DNA from: Loktanella sp. DSM 29012
GTDB taxonomy: Bacteria; Pseudomonadota; Alphaproteobacteria; Rhodobacterales; Rhodobacteraceae
NCBI RefSeq assembly: GCF_900110705.1
Contig: NZ_FOEJ01000007.1
Span: 62,001 to 126,000, forward strand
Reading direction: 5' to 3'
Length of the DNA stretch: 64,000 bases
Every line of letters begins with the position of its first letter. The stretch's first letter is position 1. The position numbers were made by a program, and so were the translations under genes. The notes below the pieces were generated by a model. That model was not told the DNA's origin. It searched no databases and saw only the letters and a program-made list of their open reading frames with translations. This document shows positions 20,419 through 29,572 of this stretch, in pieces.

Positions 20419-22160
20419 GGTATTCCGGCGGCCTTGGCTGGCAGGGGTTGGATGTCCCTTGCGTTGTGCAGCACCTTGCGCATCACGGAATCCTTGGGGC
20501 CGAACGCCCGGCATGCCCCGCCTTCGAGCACGAGCAACAGGTCGCATTCCTGGATGGCCGCCGGCCGGTGCGCCATGATGAAGACAGCCTTGCCGGCGGT
20601 CTTGGCTGAGCGAATGGCCATGTTCAGCGCGGCAGAACCGTCATCGTCAAGGTTGCTGTTGGGTTCGTCCAGAACCAGCAGGACCGGGGCGCCATACAGC
20701 GCGCGCGCCAGACCGATACGCTGGATTTGCCCCCCCGACAGCTTGCCCCCACTGGTCGCCACGCGCGTGTCGTAGCCACCCGGCAGGCGCAGGATCATGT
20801 CGTGGGCCCCCGCCTTCCTGGCGGCTGTGACCACGGCGGCATCGTCCGGCTGCATCGACATGCGGGCAATGTTGTCCCTGATGGTGCCGTCGCATAGTTG
20901 CACCTGCTGTGGCAGATACCCGATGTGCCGACCCAATACGTCGGTATCGTATTGGTCCAATGCTGCGTCACCAAGCCGGATCGTTCCACCGGCCGGTCGC
21001 CAAACGCCCGTCAATGCGCGCGCCAGCGCCGATTTGCCTGCGCCTGAAGCGCCGATGACGCCGACGGCCTGGCCTGGTGCGACTGCGAAACTGACCATGC
21101 GCAACACCGCCTGATGCGCACCCGGCGGCACAACGGTGATCTGATCGACCAGCACATCTGCGCGGGGTGGTGGCAAGCACATGCGTCTGTGCGGCACTGG
21201 ATTGACGCCCAGCAGGACCGACAGGTTTTGCCACGCCGCGCGTCCCTGTTGGAATACGGTCCACTGCGCAACGATCTGTTCGACAGGCAAGAGCGCGCGC
21301 GCCATCAGGATGGACCCCGCGATCATCCCACCAGGGGTTAGTTCACCGCGCAGCACGAGATATGCCCCCAGCCCCAGCATCGCCGATTGCAAGAACAGGC
21401 GAAGTGTCTTGATCACGCCGGTACAAGTACTGCTGGTCTGTGCGGCAATGAGGCCTGCATCCAGCGCCCGATCACGCGCGGCCTGCCACCGGGCGTGACT
21501 GTCGTCGCGCATGCCCATCGCCTGGATCACCTGGCTGGCGTTGTGGATGTATGCGCATTGGGTTTCTGCCTCGTGCCGTGCGGCCTGCGCTGTCGAAAGC
21601 GGCGCGCGCGTCACACAGCGGTTGATCACCGCCACACCGATCAGAGCGGCGCATCCCGCCAGTGCAAGGCTGCCCAGCAGCGGGTGAAAGACGAATATCC
21701 CGAGGAAAAAGAGGGGCATCCACGGTAGGTCAAACGCCGACAGCAAGGCAGGAGAGGCGATCAACCTTTGCACGGCATCCAGGTCGCGCAGTCCTGCCTG
21801 TCCTTGGAGAGATGCCGGTTGTGATGCGTTCGCCTGCAAAACGGCGTCAAAGACCCGGCGATCGAGCCGGGTCTGAAAAAGCGCGGCCAGACGCATCATG
21901 ATCCGACCGCGCATCACATCAAGCAGCCCCATCATCGCATATAGGAATGCCACCAGGATCGTGAGTGCGACCAGGGTTTCCAGACTGCGCGACCCCAACA
22001 CGCGGTCATAGACGTTCAGCATGTAGATCGGTCCGGCCAGCATCAGCATGTTCACGACCAAGCTGAAAAGCCCGACGACCCAGCACAGCGGCAAGGCTTC
22101 GCGGTAGACCGCGCGCAGTTCGGTGCGCCCGGCACGGCGCAATTGTTCAAAAGCCTGCAT
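20415..22160 (-). CDS. type I secretion ABC transporter, permease/ATPase (PrtD family)
   Basis: 581 residues. The N-terminal half has about six transmembrane helices and lacks the C39 peptidase-like domain, which is the PrtD arrangement. The ATPase has Gly-Ala-Ser-Gly-Ala-Gly-Lys-Ser (Walker A), Leu-Ser-Gly-Gly-Gln (signature) and Asp-Glu-Pro-Asn-Ser-Asn-Leu-Asp (Walker B and D-loop, characteristic of this subfamily). It drives export of an unknown protein, possibly one with RTX repeats. No RTX gene is in the window. It overlaps the adaptor gene by 4 bp. Confidence 0.88.
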   Translation of the reverse strand: MQAFEQLRRAGRTELRAVYREALPLCWVVGLFSLVVNMLMLAGPIYMLNVYDRVLGSRSLETLVALTILVAFLYAMMGLLDVMRGRIMMRLAALFQTRLDRRVFDAVLQANASQPASLQGQAGLRDLDAVQRLIASPALLSAFDLPWMPLFFLGIFVFHPLLGSLALAGCAALIGVAVINRCVTRAPLSTAQAARHEAETQCAYIHNASQVIQAMGMRDDSHARWQAARDRALDAGLIAAQTSSTCTGVIKTLRLFLQSAMLGLGAYLVLRGELTPGGMIAGSILMARALLPVEQIVAQWTVFQQGRAAWQNLSVLLGVNPVPHRRMCLPPPRADVLVDQITVVPPGAHQAVLRMVSFAVAPGQAVGVIGASGAGKSALARALTGVWRPAGGTIRLGDAALDQYDTDVLGRHIGYLPQQVQLCDGTIRDNIARMSMQPDDAAVVTAARKAGAHDMILRLPGGYDTRVATSGGKLSGGQIQRIGLARALYGAPVLLVLDEPNSNLDDDGSAALNMAIRSAKTAGKAVFIMAHRPAAIQECDLLLVLEGGACRAFGPKDSVMRKVLHNARDIQPLPAKAAGIP

Positions 22161-22367
22161 GTCAGCTTTCCTGTGGCAGATCCTGTTTCGACCTGTCTGG
22201 GTTCACGTCATTCAGGATTCACGAGGCCGCGATGTAGAGGTGACATCGGCCTCGATGGTCCGACCCAAGCTTGTGCCACGTCGGGTCAAGATGCAGTTAA
22301 TGCGCAAGAGATGACAGATGGTGCCGCGGTGCGTAGTGTGGCAGCGCACGATAAGGGAGTCGCCGCA

Positions 22368-22748
22368 ATGCGCGTCATCATTCGCACGATCAGCCTGAGC
22401 CTGATGGCCTCGCCGGTGTTCGCCGGACCCTACGACGGGACCTACAAACAAACCGCGAATTCGGAATGCGCGCTGGTCGGTGTGGATGGCGGCGCAGTGC
22501 GGATCGCAGAAGGAATCTTCTACGGTGTCGAGGCGGAATGCCGGATGTCCGACCCGGTCAATGTCCTCGATATGGATGCGCTGCTCTATACAATGCAATG
22601 CAGCGGCGAAGATCAGCAATTCACTGAACGCGCGATGGTCATGGACAAGGCCGAAGACGACGGCATCATCATGGTCTGGAACGGCTATGCCTTTGTCTAT
22701 GATCGCTGCAACCCGGATCCGTTTGCCGCTGCAACGCAGGACGAATGA
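22368..22748 (+). CDS. small secreted protein, function unknown
   Basis: 126 residues from an ATG preceded by AAGGGAG. A Sec signal peptide ends at about Ala20 (Val-Phe-Ala). The mature part starts Gly-Pro-Tyr-Asp-Gly-Thr-Tyr and contains four Cys, probably two disulfides. The open frame continues upstream to 22143, but that part is antisense to the ABC gene start and has no signal peptide logic. I do not recognise the family. It is the last protein gene before the tRNA. Confidence 0.6.
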   Translation: MRVIIRTISLSLMASPVFAGPYDGTYKQTANSECALVGVDGGAVRIAEGIFYGVEAECRMSDPVNVLDMDALLYTMQCSGEDQQFTERAMVMDKAEDDGIIMVWNGYAFVYDRCNPDPFAAATQDE

Positions 22749-22837
22749 AGAAGCCTGTCCGGGCATTCGGTATTTGTTACCTCAACCGGTGGATTTACAC
22801 CTTGTTTCCCGGTGGAGCGCCCGTTAAACGCGTCGGC

Positions 22838-22927
22838 GGAGACGTGGCCGAGTGGTCGAAGGCGCTCCCCTGCTAAGGGAGTAGGCCCGGAAGGGTCTCG
22901 AGGGTTCGAATCCCTTCGTCTCCGCCA
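22838..22927 (+). tRNA. tRNA-Ser (anticodon GCU)
   Basis: A complete cloverleaf with a long variable arm. The acceptor stem GGAGACG pairs with CGTCTCC, followed by discriminator G and an encoded CCA. The anticodon stem CTCCC/GGGAG holds the loop CTGCTAA, giving anticodon GCT for AGC/AGU codons. The T-arm carries GGTTCGAATCC. The long variable arm is the mark of class II tRNA-Ser. Such genes are common integration sites, and gene content changes just after it. Confidence 0.95.
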
Positions 22928-23457
22928 CCACCTCATATTCTATGTATTTCGATGATTTGAATGGGGGCTCAGCGACATACGTTCGCCACCTGTTTTTTGC
23001 TTATGAAGTCCCCTCAGCCGGCGCGCACCTTCGACCTTTCGGCCACGTGGCTAGAACAAGGTTCATGGACAGCGGCTTGTGTCCAAATTTATAGGTCGCG
23101 GCTAAATTGGGATACCCCATTGAGCCTAATCTGTTCGGCAGCTTGTGTTTAGGTCCCACACGAGAAGGTATGTCAGTTTTCGATCACAATCGCAGTGCCT
23201 GACGCTACTAGGTGTTCCGTCCCGGCATCCGTGTGTATGGGATCAGGTGGTTTGGTTTGATGCGCGAAGGCCCGAGGCACATGATTGTCGGCAACGCTAC
23301 CTAGGACCCCGCGGCCCTGGCCAACCAGATGTTTCTCTCGCGCGTCGCGGGATGAAAGTCGCGGGATGAAAACTGCCGCATTTTGCCCAAGCGCGGAACT
23401 TATGAATGCGATGCCGGTTGGTTCACGAATCATGACCCATAATCGGAGCGGCGTCCC
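22928..23457. other. 530-bp stretch without a convincing gene after tRNA-Ser
   Basis: I see no coding region I can support here. The base composition is visibly less GC-rich around 22930-23160 than in neighbouring genes. A 14-bp tandem duplication lies at 23344-23371. The last bases carry the ribosome-binding site of the next operon. I could not find a second copy of the tRNA 3' end elsewhere in the window by reading. It may be decayed island DNA plus the promoter of the molybdenum hydroxylase genes. Confidence 0.5.
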
Positions 23458-23964
23458 ATGGAAACAAATCTGGCAATCAATGGAACGCAGCACAGGTTGG
23501 ATCTCGATCCACGCACGACGCTGCTGGATGCCTTGCGCCACCACCTCGGCCTGACGGGGAGCAAGAAGGGCTGTGATCATGGGCAATGCGGTGCCTGTAC
23601 GGTCATCGTCAACGGGCGGCGCATCAATTCATGCCTTACGCTGGCCTGCATGCACGACGGGGACGAGATTACCACGATCGAGGGGATCGGGCAGCCGGAC
23701 AACCTGAGCGCGCTGCAAGCGGCGTTTGTTGAGGAGGACGGTTTCCAATGCGGCTACTGCACGCCAGGGCAAATCTGTTCGGCTACCGCGATGCTCGAAG
23801 AGGTCCGCAATGGTTGGCCCAGCCATGTCACGGACGATATCGCCAATGGCGGTGAACTGACCGACGCAGAAATCTCTGAGCGGATGAGCGGGAACCTGTG
23901 CAGATGCGCAGCCTATCCCAATATCGTCGAGGCTATTCGCAAAGCCGCGGAGAAAGGCGCATGA
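23458..23964 (+). CDS. molybdenum hydroxylase 2Fe-2S subunit (PaoA/YagT-like)
   Basis: 168 residues with two 2Fe-2S clusters: Cys39, Cys44, Cys47 and Cys59 in the plant-ferredoxin-like domain, and Cys98, Cys101, Cys148 and Cys150 in the helical domain. It transfers electrons from the molybdenum centre to FAD. E. coli PaoA carries a twin-arginine signal; this one starts directly at the ferredoxin domain, so the complex should stay in the cytoplasm. It overlaps the FAD-subunit gene as ATGA. Confidence 0.9.
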   Translation: METNLAINGTQHRLDLDPRTTLLDALRHHLGLTGSKKGCDHGQCGACTVIVNGRRINSCLTLACMHDGDEITTIEGIGQPDNLSALQAAFVEEDGFQCGYCTPGQICSATAMLEEVRNGWPSHVTDDIANGGELTDAEISERMSGNLCRCAAYPNIVEAIRKAAEKGA

Positions 23965-24947
23965 GGGCCTTTGATTATGTGCGCGCAGACAGCGCCGAAG
24001 GTGCCGTGCGTGATGCCGCGGGCGGTGCTGCATTCATCGCCGGTGGAACCAACCTGATCGACCTGATGAAGCTTGAGGTGATGTCGCCCGAAACCCTGGT
24101 GGATATCAATCGCCTTGCGATGAAGGGGATCGAGGACACTGCCGATGGTGGCCTGCGGATCGGGGCTCTTGTGACCAACAGCGATCTTGCCAACGACAGC
24201 CGCGTGCGGCGTAATTGGCCGGTGCTGAGCCGCGCCTTGCTGGCCGGTGCCAGCGGACAGTTGCGCAACAAGGCGACGACCGGGGGAAACCTGCTGCAAC
24301 GGACACGCTGCCTCTACTTCTACGACCGCGCATCTGCCTGCAACAAACGCAAACCCGGAACCGGCTGTGCTGCACAAGAAGGCTTTAACCGTATCCTTGC
24401 GGTTCTGGGCACGTCGGAACACTGCATCGCCACCCACCCAAGCGACATGGCGGTCGCCATGCGCGCACTGGGAGCCGAGGTGCAGACGCTGAAGGAAGAC
24501 GGAACGACCCGACGTCTGTCGTTGGATTCGCTCTATCTGCTGCCGGGTGACCGGCCTGACCGCGAAACGGTACTCGCGCCGGGTGAATTGATCATCGACG
24601 TGATATTGCCTGCGCCTGTCCAGGGGCGACAAACCTATCGCAAGGTCCGCGACCGCGCATCCTATGCCTTTGCCCTCGTGTCCGTTGCCGGAATTGTCGA
24701 CGTCGAGGACGGCCGCATCACGCGAGCCGACCTTGCGTTCGGCGGACTGGCCCCGAAACCATGGCGGAATCCACAGGTCGAGGATTTGCTGATCGGGCAG
24801 GCCCCGTCCAAAGCGCTGTTCGGCAAGGCGGCCGATCTGTTGTTGGCCGAGGCCCGCGGCTTTGGCGAAAACGATTTCAAGATACCCCTCACGCGTCGCA
24901 CGCTCGTGTCGGTGCTGACAGAACTGACGCAAGAGGCAGGCATATGA
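23961..24947 (+). CDS. molybdenum hydroxylase FAD subunit (PaoB/YagS-like)
   Basis: 328 residues from the ATG overlapping the previous stop. The FAD-binding part has Ile-Ala-Gly-Gly-Thr-Asn and, near residue 110, Asn-Lys-Ala-Thr-Thr-Gly-Gly-Asn. An insert with Cys residues (Arg-Cys-Leu-Tyr-Phe-Tyr, then Ala-Cys-Asn-Lys-Arg and Gly-Cys) matches the extra 4Fe-4S site of PaoB-type subunits. It passes electrons from the iron-sulfur subunit to the final acceptor. It overlaps the next gene as ATGA. Confidence 0.88.
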   Translation: MRAFDYVRADSAEGAVRDAAGGAAFIAGGTNLIDLMKLEVMSPETLVDINRLAMKGIEDTADGGLRIGALVTNSDLANDSRVRRNWPVLSRALLAGASGQLRNKATTGGNLLQRTRCLYFYDRASACNKRKPGTGCAAQEGFNRILAVLGTSEHCIATHPSDMAVAMRALGAEVQTLKEDGTTRRLSLDSLYLLPGDRPDRETVLAPGELIIDVILPAPVQGRQTYRKVRDRASYAFALVSVAGIVDVEDGRITRADLAFGGLAPKPWRNPQVEDLLIGQAPSKALFGKAADLLLAEARGFGENDFKIPLTRRTLVSVLTELTQEAGI

Positions 24948-27133
24948 CCGAGCATTTCAAAATGGACGCGCCGGCGACGAAACACCGGCTGGATGACATG
25001 GCGCAGGGGCTGGTCGGTGCGCCGCTGGATCGGCCGGATGGTCCATCCAAGGTGACCGGCACCGCCACCTACGCCAACGAGTGGCAGATAGAGGGCATGG
25101 TGCATGGGGTCATGGTGCGCAGCCCAGGCAACAGTGGTAAGGTCACGCTGGCCAATCGCGATGCGGTCGCCGCAATGCCGGGGGTTCTGGCTGTGATCCA
25201 GGATGACCGCCTGCTGCGCAACCCCGCGCAGGGCACAGCCGATGCCGCGCCAGTTCAGGGTGCGCGACATGCTGACTATACTGGACAGTTGATTGCCCTC
25301 GTGGTGGCCGAAAATTTCGAACAGGCCCGCCATGCCGCGCAATCACTGACCGTGGTTCTGGAAAACGGTGAAACCGTCACCGTCGATCCCGATACTGCAG
25401 CGGTCGAGCCGCAAGAAGGGCAGGCGGTCGATCAAGGCGATCTGGGTGGTGCGATGCGCGACGCGGCCCATAGCGTCGACGTGGTCTATTCCACACCCTC
25501 GCATTCCAGTTCGCCGATGGAGCCTCATGCATCGATCGCGACATGGGACGGTGACGATCTGACACTGCGCGGCAGCTATCAGATGCTGAAATACAACCGG
25601 AACGAACTGGCCGATGCGCTGGGCATCCACCCCGACCGTGTGCGGATCATATCGCCTTTTGTCGGAGGTGGTTTCGGGTCCAAGCTCGGGCTGTCGCCCG
25701 AGGCGGTTGCTGCCGCGATCGCGGCACAGGAACTGGGGCGCCCGGTATCGGTCGCGCTTACGCGGCCACAGGTCTATGAGGCGACGATGCGGCGGTCGGA
25801 AACCCGCCAGCGCGTCAGGCTTTCTGCGGATGGCGATGGGCGGCTGACGGGTCTTGGTCATGATGCACGCGTATCGAACCTGCCCGGCGAGACATTCGCC
25901 GAACCGGTGCTTCAGGCGTCGCATTTTCTGTATGCCGGATCGAACCGCCAGATGTCGTTGGATCTGGTGCGTCTGCACCGCATGTGTGCGGGGTCTGTAC
26001 GCGCGCCCGGCGAGGCAGTCGGGGTCACCGTGTTGGAAAACGCGATGGACGAACTGGCACACGAGATCGGCATTGATCCGGTCGCGCTGCGGCTGCGCAA
26101 CATCCCCGAAACAGATCCCGAGAGCGGCAAGGATTTTTCGTCAAGCCGCTTCCGCGAGGCACTTGAAAGTGGGGCAGAGGCATTCGGTTGGGCCGACAGG
26201 CCCGGACTAAAAGAACGGCGCGAGGGAGAGTGGCTGATCGGCTACGGCATGGCATCCGCCGCGCGCGTCAACATGTTGATGGAAAGCCAGGCGCGCGTTA
26301 CGCTGTTGCCCAACGGCACGGCCCGCGTCGAGACTGACATGACCGACATCGGCACGGGTACCTATGCCATACTAGGGCAGATTGCCGGCGAGATGCTGGG
26401 CCTGCCCCGCGACGCGGTCACGGTGGTCCTGGGCGACACTGGTTTGCCACCGTCGGCCGGTTCGGGCGGATCATGGGGGGCGGCTTCCAGTGGGACGTCG
26501 GTCTATGTCGCCTGCGAGGCGATCCGCCGGCAGCTTGCGGAACGACTGGGTGTGGCGGAACCGGACCTGATGCTGAAGGATGGTCGCGCAACCTATGCCA
26601 ACCAGACACAGGCGCTAAGCGATATCCTGAACGGGGACGAGATCGCAAAGCTGGGTCATGTGACCCCTGGTGACACGTCCAAGGCTGTGCGTCAGGCGAC
26701 CTTTGGCGCTTACTTCGCCGAAGTCGCCGTTCATGCCGCAACCGGGGAAACCCGTGTCCGCAGAATGCACGGCAGTTTTGCCGCTGGCCGGATTTTGAAT
26801 GCGAAAACCGCGCGTTCGCAATGCCTGGGCGGGATGACATTCGGTATCGGCATCGCACTGACCGAAGAAATGGCTTTCGATCCGCGTGACGGGCATGTGA
26901 CGAACCACAATCTGGCCGAGTATCATATCCCGGTGAATGCGGATGTGCCGCAACTGACCGTCGAGTTGCTGGAGGAACGCGACGACTGGGCCAATCCGTT
27001 GCAGGCCAAAGGTATCGGAGAATTGGGCATCTGCGGCGCCGCGGCTGCGATCACGAATGCGATTTTCAATGCGACCGGCGTGCGCGTGCGCGACTATCCG
27101 GCGACGCTGGACAAGGTCATCGCAGGGATGTGA
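24944..27133 (+). CDS. molybdenum hydroxylase large subunit (PaoC/YagR-like)
   Basis: 729 residues, close to E. coli PaoC. It binds the molybdenum-pterin cofactor. Visible landmarks are Gly-Gly-Gly-Phe-Gly-Ser-Lys near residue 240, Gly-Ser-Gly-Gly-Ser-Trp-Gly in the middle, and Gly-Ile-Gly-Glu-Leu-Gly with Glu693 as the catalytic base at the C-terminus. Members oxidise aldehydes, including aromatic ones, to acids; purine oxidation is less likely from the subunit type. No XdhC/PaoD cofactor-loading gene is next to it. The start is set by the ATGA overlap. Confidence 0.88.
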   Translation: MTEHFKMDAPATKHRLDDMAQGLVGAPLDRPDGPSKVTGTATYANEWQIEGMVHGVMVRSPGNSGKVTLANRDAVAAMPGVLAVIQDDRLLRNPAQGTADAAPVQGARHADYTGQLIALVVAENFEQARHAAQSLTVVLENGETVTVDPDTAAVEPQEGQAVDQGDLGGAMRDAAHSVDVVYSTPSHSSSPMEPHASIATWDGDDLTLRGSYQMLKYNRNELADALGIHPDRVRIISPFVGGGFGSKLGLSPEAVAAAIAAQELGRPVSVALTRPQVYEATMRRSETRQRVRLSADGDGRLTGLGHDARVSNLPGETFAEPVLQASHFLYAGSNRQMSLDLVRLHRMCAGSVRAPGEAVGVTVLENAMDELAHEIGIDPVALRLRNIPETDPESGKDFSSSRFREALESGAEAFGWADRPGLKERREGEWLIGYGMASAARVNMLMESQARVTLLPNGTARVETDMTDIGTGTYAILGQIAGEMLGLPRDAVTVVLGDTGLPPSAGSGGSWGAASSGTSVYVACEAIRRQLAERLGVAEPDLMLKDGRATYANQTQALSDILNGDEIAKLGHVTPGDTSKAVRQATFGAYFAEVAVHAATGETRVRRMHGSFAAGRILNAKTARSQCLGGMTFGIGIALTEEMAFDPRDGHVTNHNLAEYHIPVNADVPQLTVELLEERDDWANPLQAKGIGELGICGAAAAITNAIFNATGVRVRDYPATLDKVIAGM

Positions 27134-27803
27134 CGATACAGGGCGTTCGGATCTGTTCGGCCGCCCGCGCCCTGATCGGTTGGACAGGGGTGGCACGCAG
27201 TCAGCTGTCATGCTGCGTGCTGCTATTAAGACGTATCGAAATGCGATAGGTCTGCGCCGCCAGTCGACTTTCTTTGCCGAGATGTCAGAGGGCAGGGCAC
27301 ATGTCCCAGTCAGGTATGGGCCTTTACCGTCATATTCTTGAAAGACATCTCGAGGAGGGCGCGCGCCGACCCCAGACATCATTGCGCGTCATTCGTGGCC
27401 TGCCTCGTCGAGATGCAGAACTACATCCTTTGTCACGCCGCTGATATGCGTGAATGGCGTGCCGCCAGAGACCTGCCCACCGCGAAATACTTCGCCGTCG
27501 TTTACAAACTGCGCCAACTCTAAAGGAGCAGACACATGGGAAGGAGCTTTTTTGACCGCGCGCAGATATCTGGAGTGGTCAAGGCGCAGCGTCGACGCAT
27601 TGCGTCAGGGGCACGGCCATGAACAACAATTCCGAACAGCCTTTTCCTGCCTTTGCAATTTGCACAGATCTCTTACGCGTGCCGCAGATCAGCACGTTGC
27701 GCATAAAATTTAAGCAGCTCTCCGGATACCTCGCTCGGAATGCGCAAAGACTTTGACAGCCGAAGATGATTTGCGCAGGTTGAGATCAACATATTGGCAA
27801 TAG
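27134..27803 (+). other. 670-bp intergenic region and leader upstream of the amide operon
   Basis: I see no gene I can name. Two small frames with plausible starts are present. One is 27536-27622 (28 codons, preceded by AAAGGAG); the other, 27619-27756 (45 codons), overlaps the first as ATGA. They could be leader peptides or decayed coding DNA. Toward the 3' end the bases 27741-27777 form an imperfectly closed hairpin with perfect 8-bp arms (TGCGCAAA / TTTGCGCA). Its 3' arm overlaps a segment able to pair with the terminator downstream. The transcription start is not visible. Confidence 0.45.
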
Positions 27804-27858
27804 CGCCTCGCAACCGGTCGGTCGTCATTTTGACCCGTCTCGGTTGCGAGGCGTTTTT
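27804..27858 (+). terminator. intrinsic terminator in the leader of the amide operon
   Basis: A perfect 13-bp stem (27804-27816 with 27841-27853, CGCCTCGCAACCG against CGGTTGCGAGGCG) encloses a small inner hairpin (GGTC/GACC) and is followed at once by five T. It ends 17 bp before the GTG of the AmiC-like gene, so it cannot be terminating an upstream gene usefully. It is best read as a regulated terminator. The 5' arm 27806-27813 can alternatively pair with 27771-27779 (eight pairs, one bulge), which would release the gene. An ANTAR-type antiterminator protein is encoded two genes in. Confidence 0.75.
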
Positions 27859-27875
27859 CGTTTCTGGAGCATCGC

Positions 27876-28976
27876 GTGACGCGTCACATCGACCTCGGAG
27901 TCTTGTTTTCGACAACCGGCCCTTACAGTCTCATGGGGCAGGCAAGCCGCTTGGGTGTGACAAAGGCAATCCAGCAAATCAACGCGGATCCCTCGATCAA
28001 TCTGATGTTCCATCCGATTGAACGTGACCCTGGCGGGGATATCGACGCCTACGCACCGCAGTGCGAAGACATTCTGAAATCGAGTGCCGCACGCCATGTG
28101 ATCGGCTGTACGACCAGCTGGAGCCGCAAGGAAGTTATTCCCAGCCTGGAGCGCCTGGGTGGCGCGTTGTGGTATCCGACCCCCTACGAAGGGTTCGAGG
28201 CCTCGGATCGGGTTGTCTACGCACACGCCTGCCCGAACCAGCACCTTCTGCCTTTGCTCGATCACTGCTTCACGACTTACGGCAAGCGTATTTATCTGAC
28301 CGGGTCGAACTATATCTGGGGCTGGGAAATGAACCGGATCGCCCGCGAAACCGGTGCCAAGATCGATGCCGACGTGCTGGGCGAAAGATATGTGCCCATC
28401 GGGTCCGTCGACATCGCCCGACTGATCGACGAAATCGCCGCCGTGAAACCCGATTTCGTTCTGAACCAGCTGATCGGGCCCTCACAATATGCGTTTCTGG
28501 ACGCAATGACCGCGCTGCGGGCCAGCGATCCGACCTTTGCGCAGGGGCGCTGCCCCGTTCTGTCGTGCAATATGACCGAAGCGGAATTGGATGCGATCGG
28601 TGCGTCCGCCGAGGGCGTGATATCGGCAGGCCCGTGGTTTTGCGGGCAATCGCCCGCCTTGCCCGGCAACGAAGGACGCAATGATTTCGGATCATCATTC
28701 GAGGCGGCCGCGCATGCCTCTGTGATGATGTTGGCCCGCCTGTTGTCGACAAGTCCGGATGCAGAAGATTTGTCTTTGCGCCAGTTGCTTGCCCTGCCTG
28801 ACGCCGCCCGTATCGGGATCAGCCCGCGCACGCATCATGTATCGCTGCCAGTGGCCATCGCGCAGGTGCGTGACGGCGCATTTGTTCCGATCAAGACCTA
28901 CGCCCCCATCGCGGGTGACCCGTATCTGACGCAGGGCCCTGCGCTGCTGGAACCCATGCTGCGGATCGTGCCATGA
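27876..28976 (+). CDS. amiC: AmiC-like amide-sensing protein
   Basis: 366 residues with a type I periplasmic-binding-protein fold but no signal peptide, as in AmiC, the cytoplasmic amide sensor that holds AmiR inactive. The GTG start follows CTGGAG at good spacing. The N-terminal Gly-Val-Leu-Phe-Ser-Thr-Thr-Gly-Pro-Tyr and the Cys-Thr-Thr-Ser loop match the AmiC/FmdD/UrtA group. The next gene is AmiR-like, which supports the sensor role over a transport role. The ligand is inferred to be a short amide such as formamide or acetamide, or urea. Confidence 0.8.
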   Translation: MTRHIDLGVLFSTTGPYSLMGQASRLGVTKAIQQINADPSINLMFHPIERDPGGDIDAYAPQCEDILKSSAARHVIGCTTSWSRKEVIPSLERLGGALWYPTPYEGFEASDRVVYAHACPNQHLLPLLDHCFTTYGKRIYLTGSNYIWGWEMNRIARETGAKIDADVLGERYVPIGSVDIARLIDEIAAVKPDFVLNQLIGPSQYAFLDAMTALRASDPTFAQGRCPVLSCNMTEAELDAIGASAEGVISAGPWFCGQSPALPGNEGRNDFGSSFEAAAHASVMMLARLLSTSPDAEDLSLRQLLALPDAARIGISPRTHHVSLPVAIAQVRDGAFVPIKTYAPIAGDPYLTQGPALLEPMLRIVP

Positions 28977-29572
28977 AACGTCGACTGCGCATTCCCGAAC
29001 TGGGCGGCGCGCGCGCGGTGATCCTTCATCGCCCCCACGCCAATGTCACGGCGCTGGTCAGACAGTTACAGGCCGTCGGATTGGAATTCGAATGCCACTG
29101 GCCGGATCTACCAGCCACCATCGGTGCCGCCGATTACCTGTTCATCGACGTGGATACGGCTCATGAGGACCAGTTTCCCTGGAACCCGGGCGAAGCGCCG
29201 TTCCCGACGATCGCCCTGATCGGATCAGAAGCGCCGGGCCGGATTGAATGGTTGATGAATTTCGGTGTCGACGCGCAGATCCTGAAACCTGTGGGTGACA
29301 ATGGTGTCTTTTCGGCGCTGTTGATTGCGCGCGCCGCATTCGACGCCCGGATAAGCCAGGCTGGCGAAATCGACACCCTGCGCAGGCGTCTTGGGCAGCG
29401 ACAGACGGTGGTGCAGGCCGTGGCGATCCTCGCCGCGCGCGGAAAATCCGAGGATCAGGCTTTCGAGCAGTTGCGCGGCCTCGCAATGGCGTGGCGCGTC
29501 AGTTTCGAGGAAGCCGCAGACCGGATCGTCGCCTCTGTGCGCGATACCTGCAAAGGAGAGGATCATGTCTGA
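28973..29572 (+). CDS. amiR: AmiR-like ANTAR-domain antiterminator
   Basis: 199 residues. An N-terminal pseudo-receiver (about 10-125) lacks the normal acidic pocket and phospho-acceptor arrangement. A coiled coil (about 126-145) and an ANTAR domain (about 140-195, with the Ala-x-x-x-Leu and Ala pattern of three helices) follow. Known AmiR binds leader RNA and prevents termination when AmiC releases it on binding amide. Gene order AmiC-AmiR, the ATGA overlap and the regulated-looking terminator upstream all agree. Regulation of its own operon is inferred. Confidence 0.8.
   Translation: MKRRLRIPELGGARAVILHRPHANVTALVRQLQAVGLEFECHWPDLPATIGAADYLFIDVDTAHEDQFPWNPGEAPFPTIALIGSEAPGRIEWLMNFGVDAQILKPVGDNGVFSALLIARAAFDARISQAGEIDTLRRRLGQRQTVVQAVAILAARGKSEDQAFEQLRGLAMAWRVSFEEAADRIVASVRDTCKGEDHV

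Noticed and set aside
22143-22367. Upstream extension of the small secreted protein
   Set aside because: The added 75 residues partly overlap the ABC gene start on the other strand. The internal ATG at 22368 has a good ribosome-binding site and begins a signal peptide.
23173-23586. 137-codon minus-strand frame after tRNA-Ser whose C-terminus loosely recalls YbjQ-type small proteins
   Set aside because: It overlaps the start of the iron-sulfur subunit gene, its N-terminal half is antisense to that gene, and the resemblance is limited to about ten residues.
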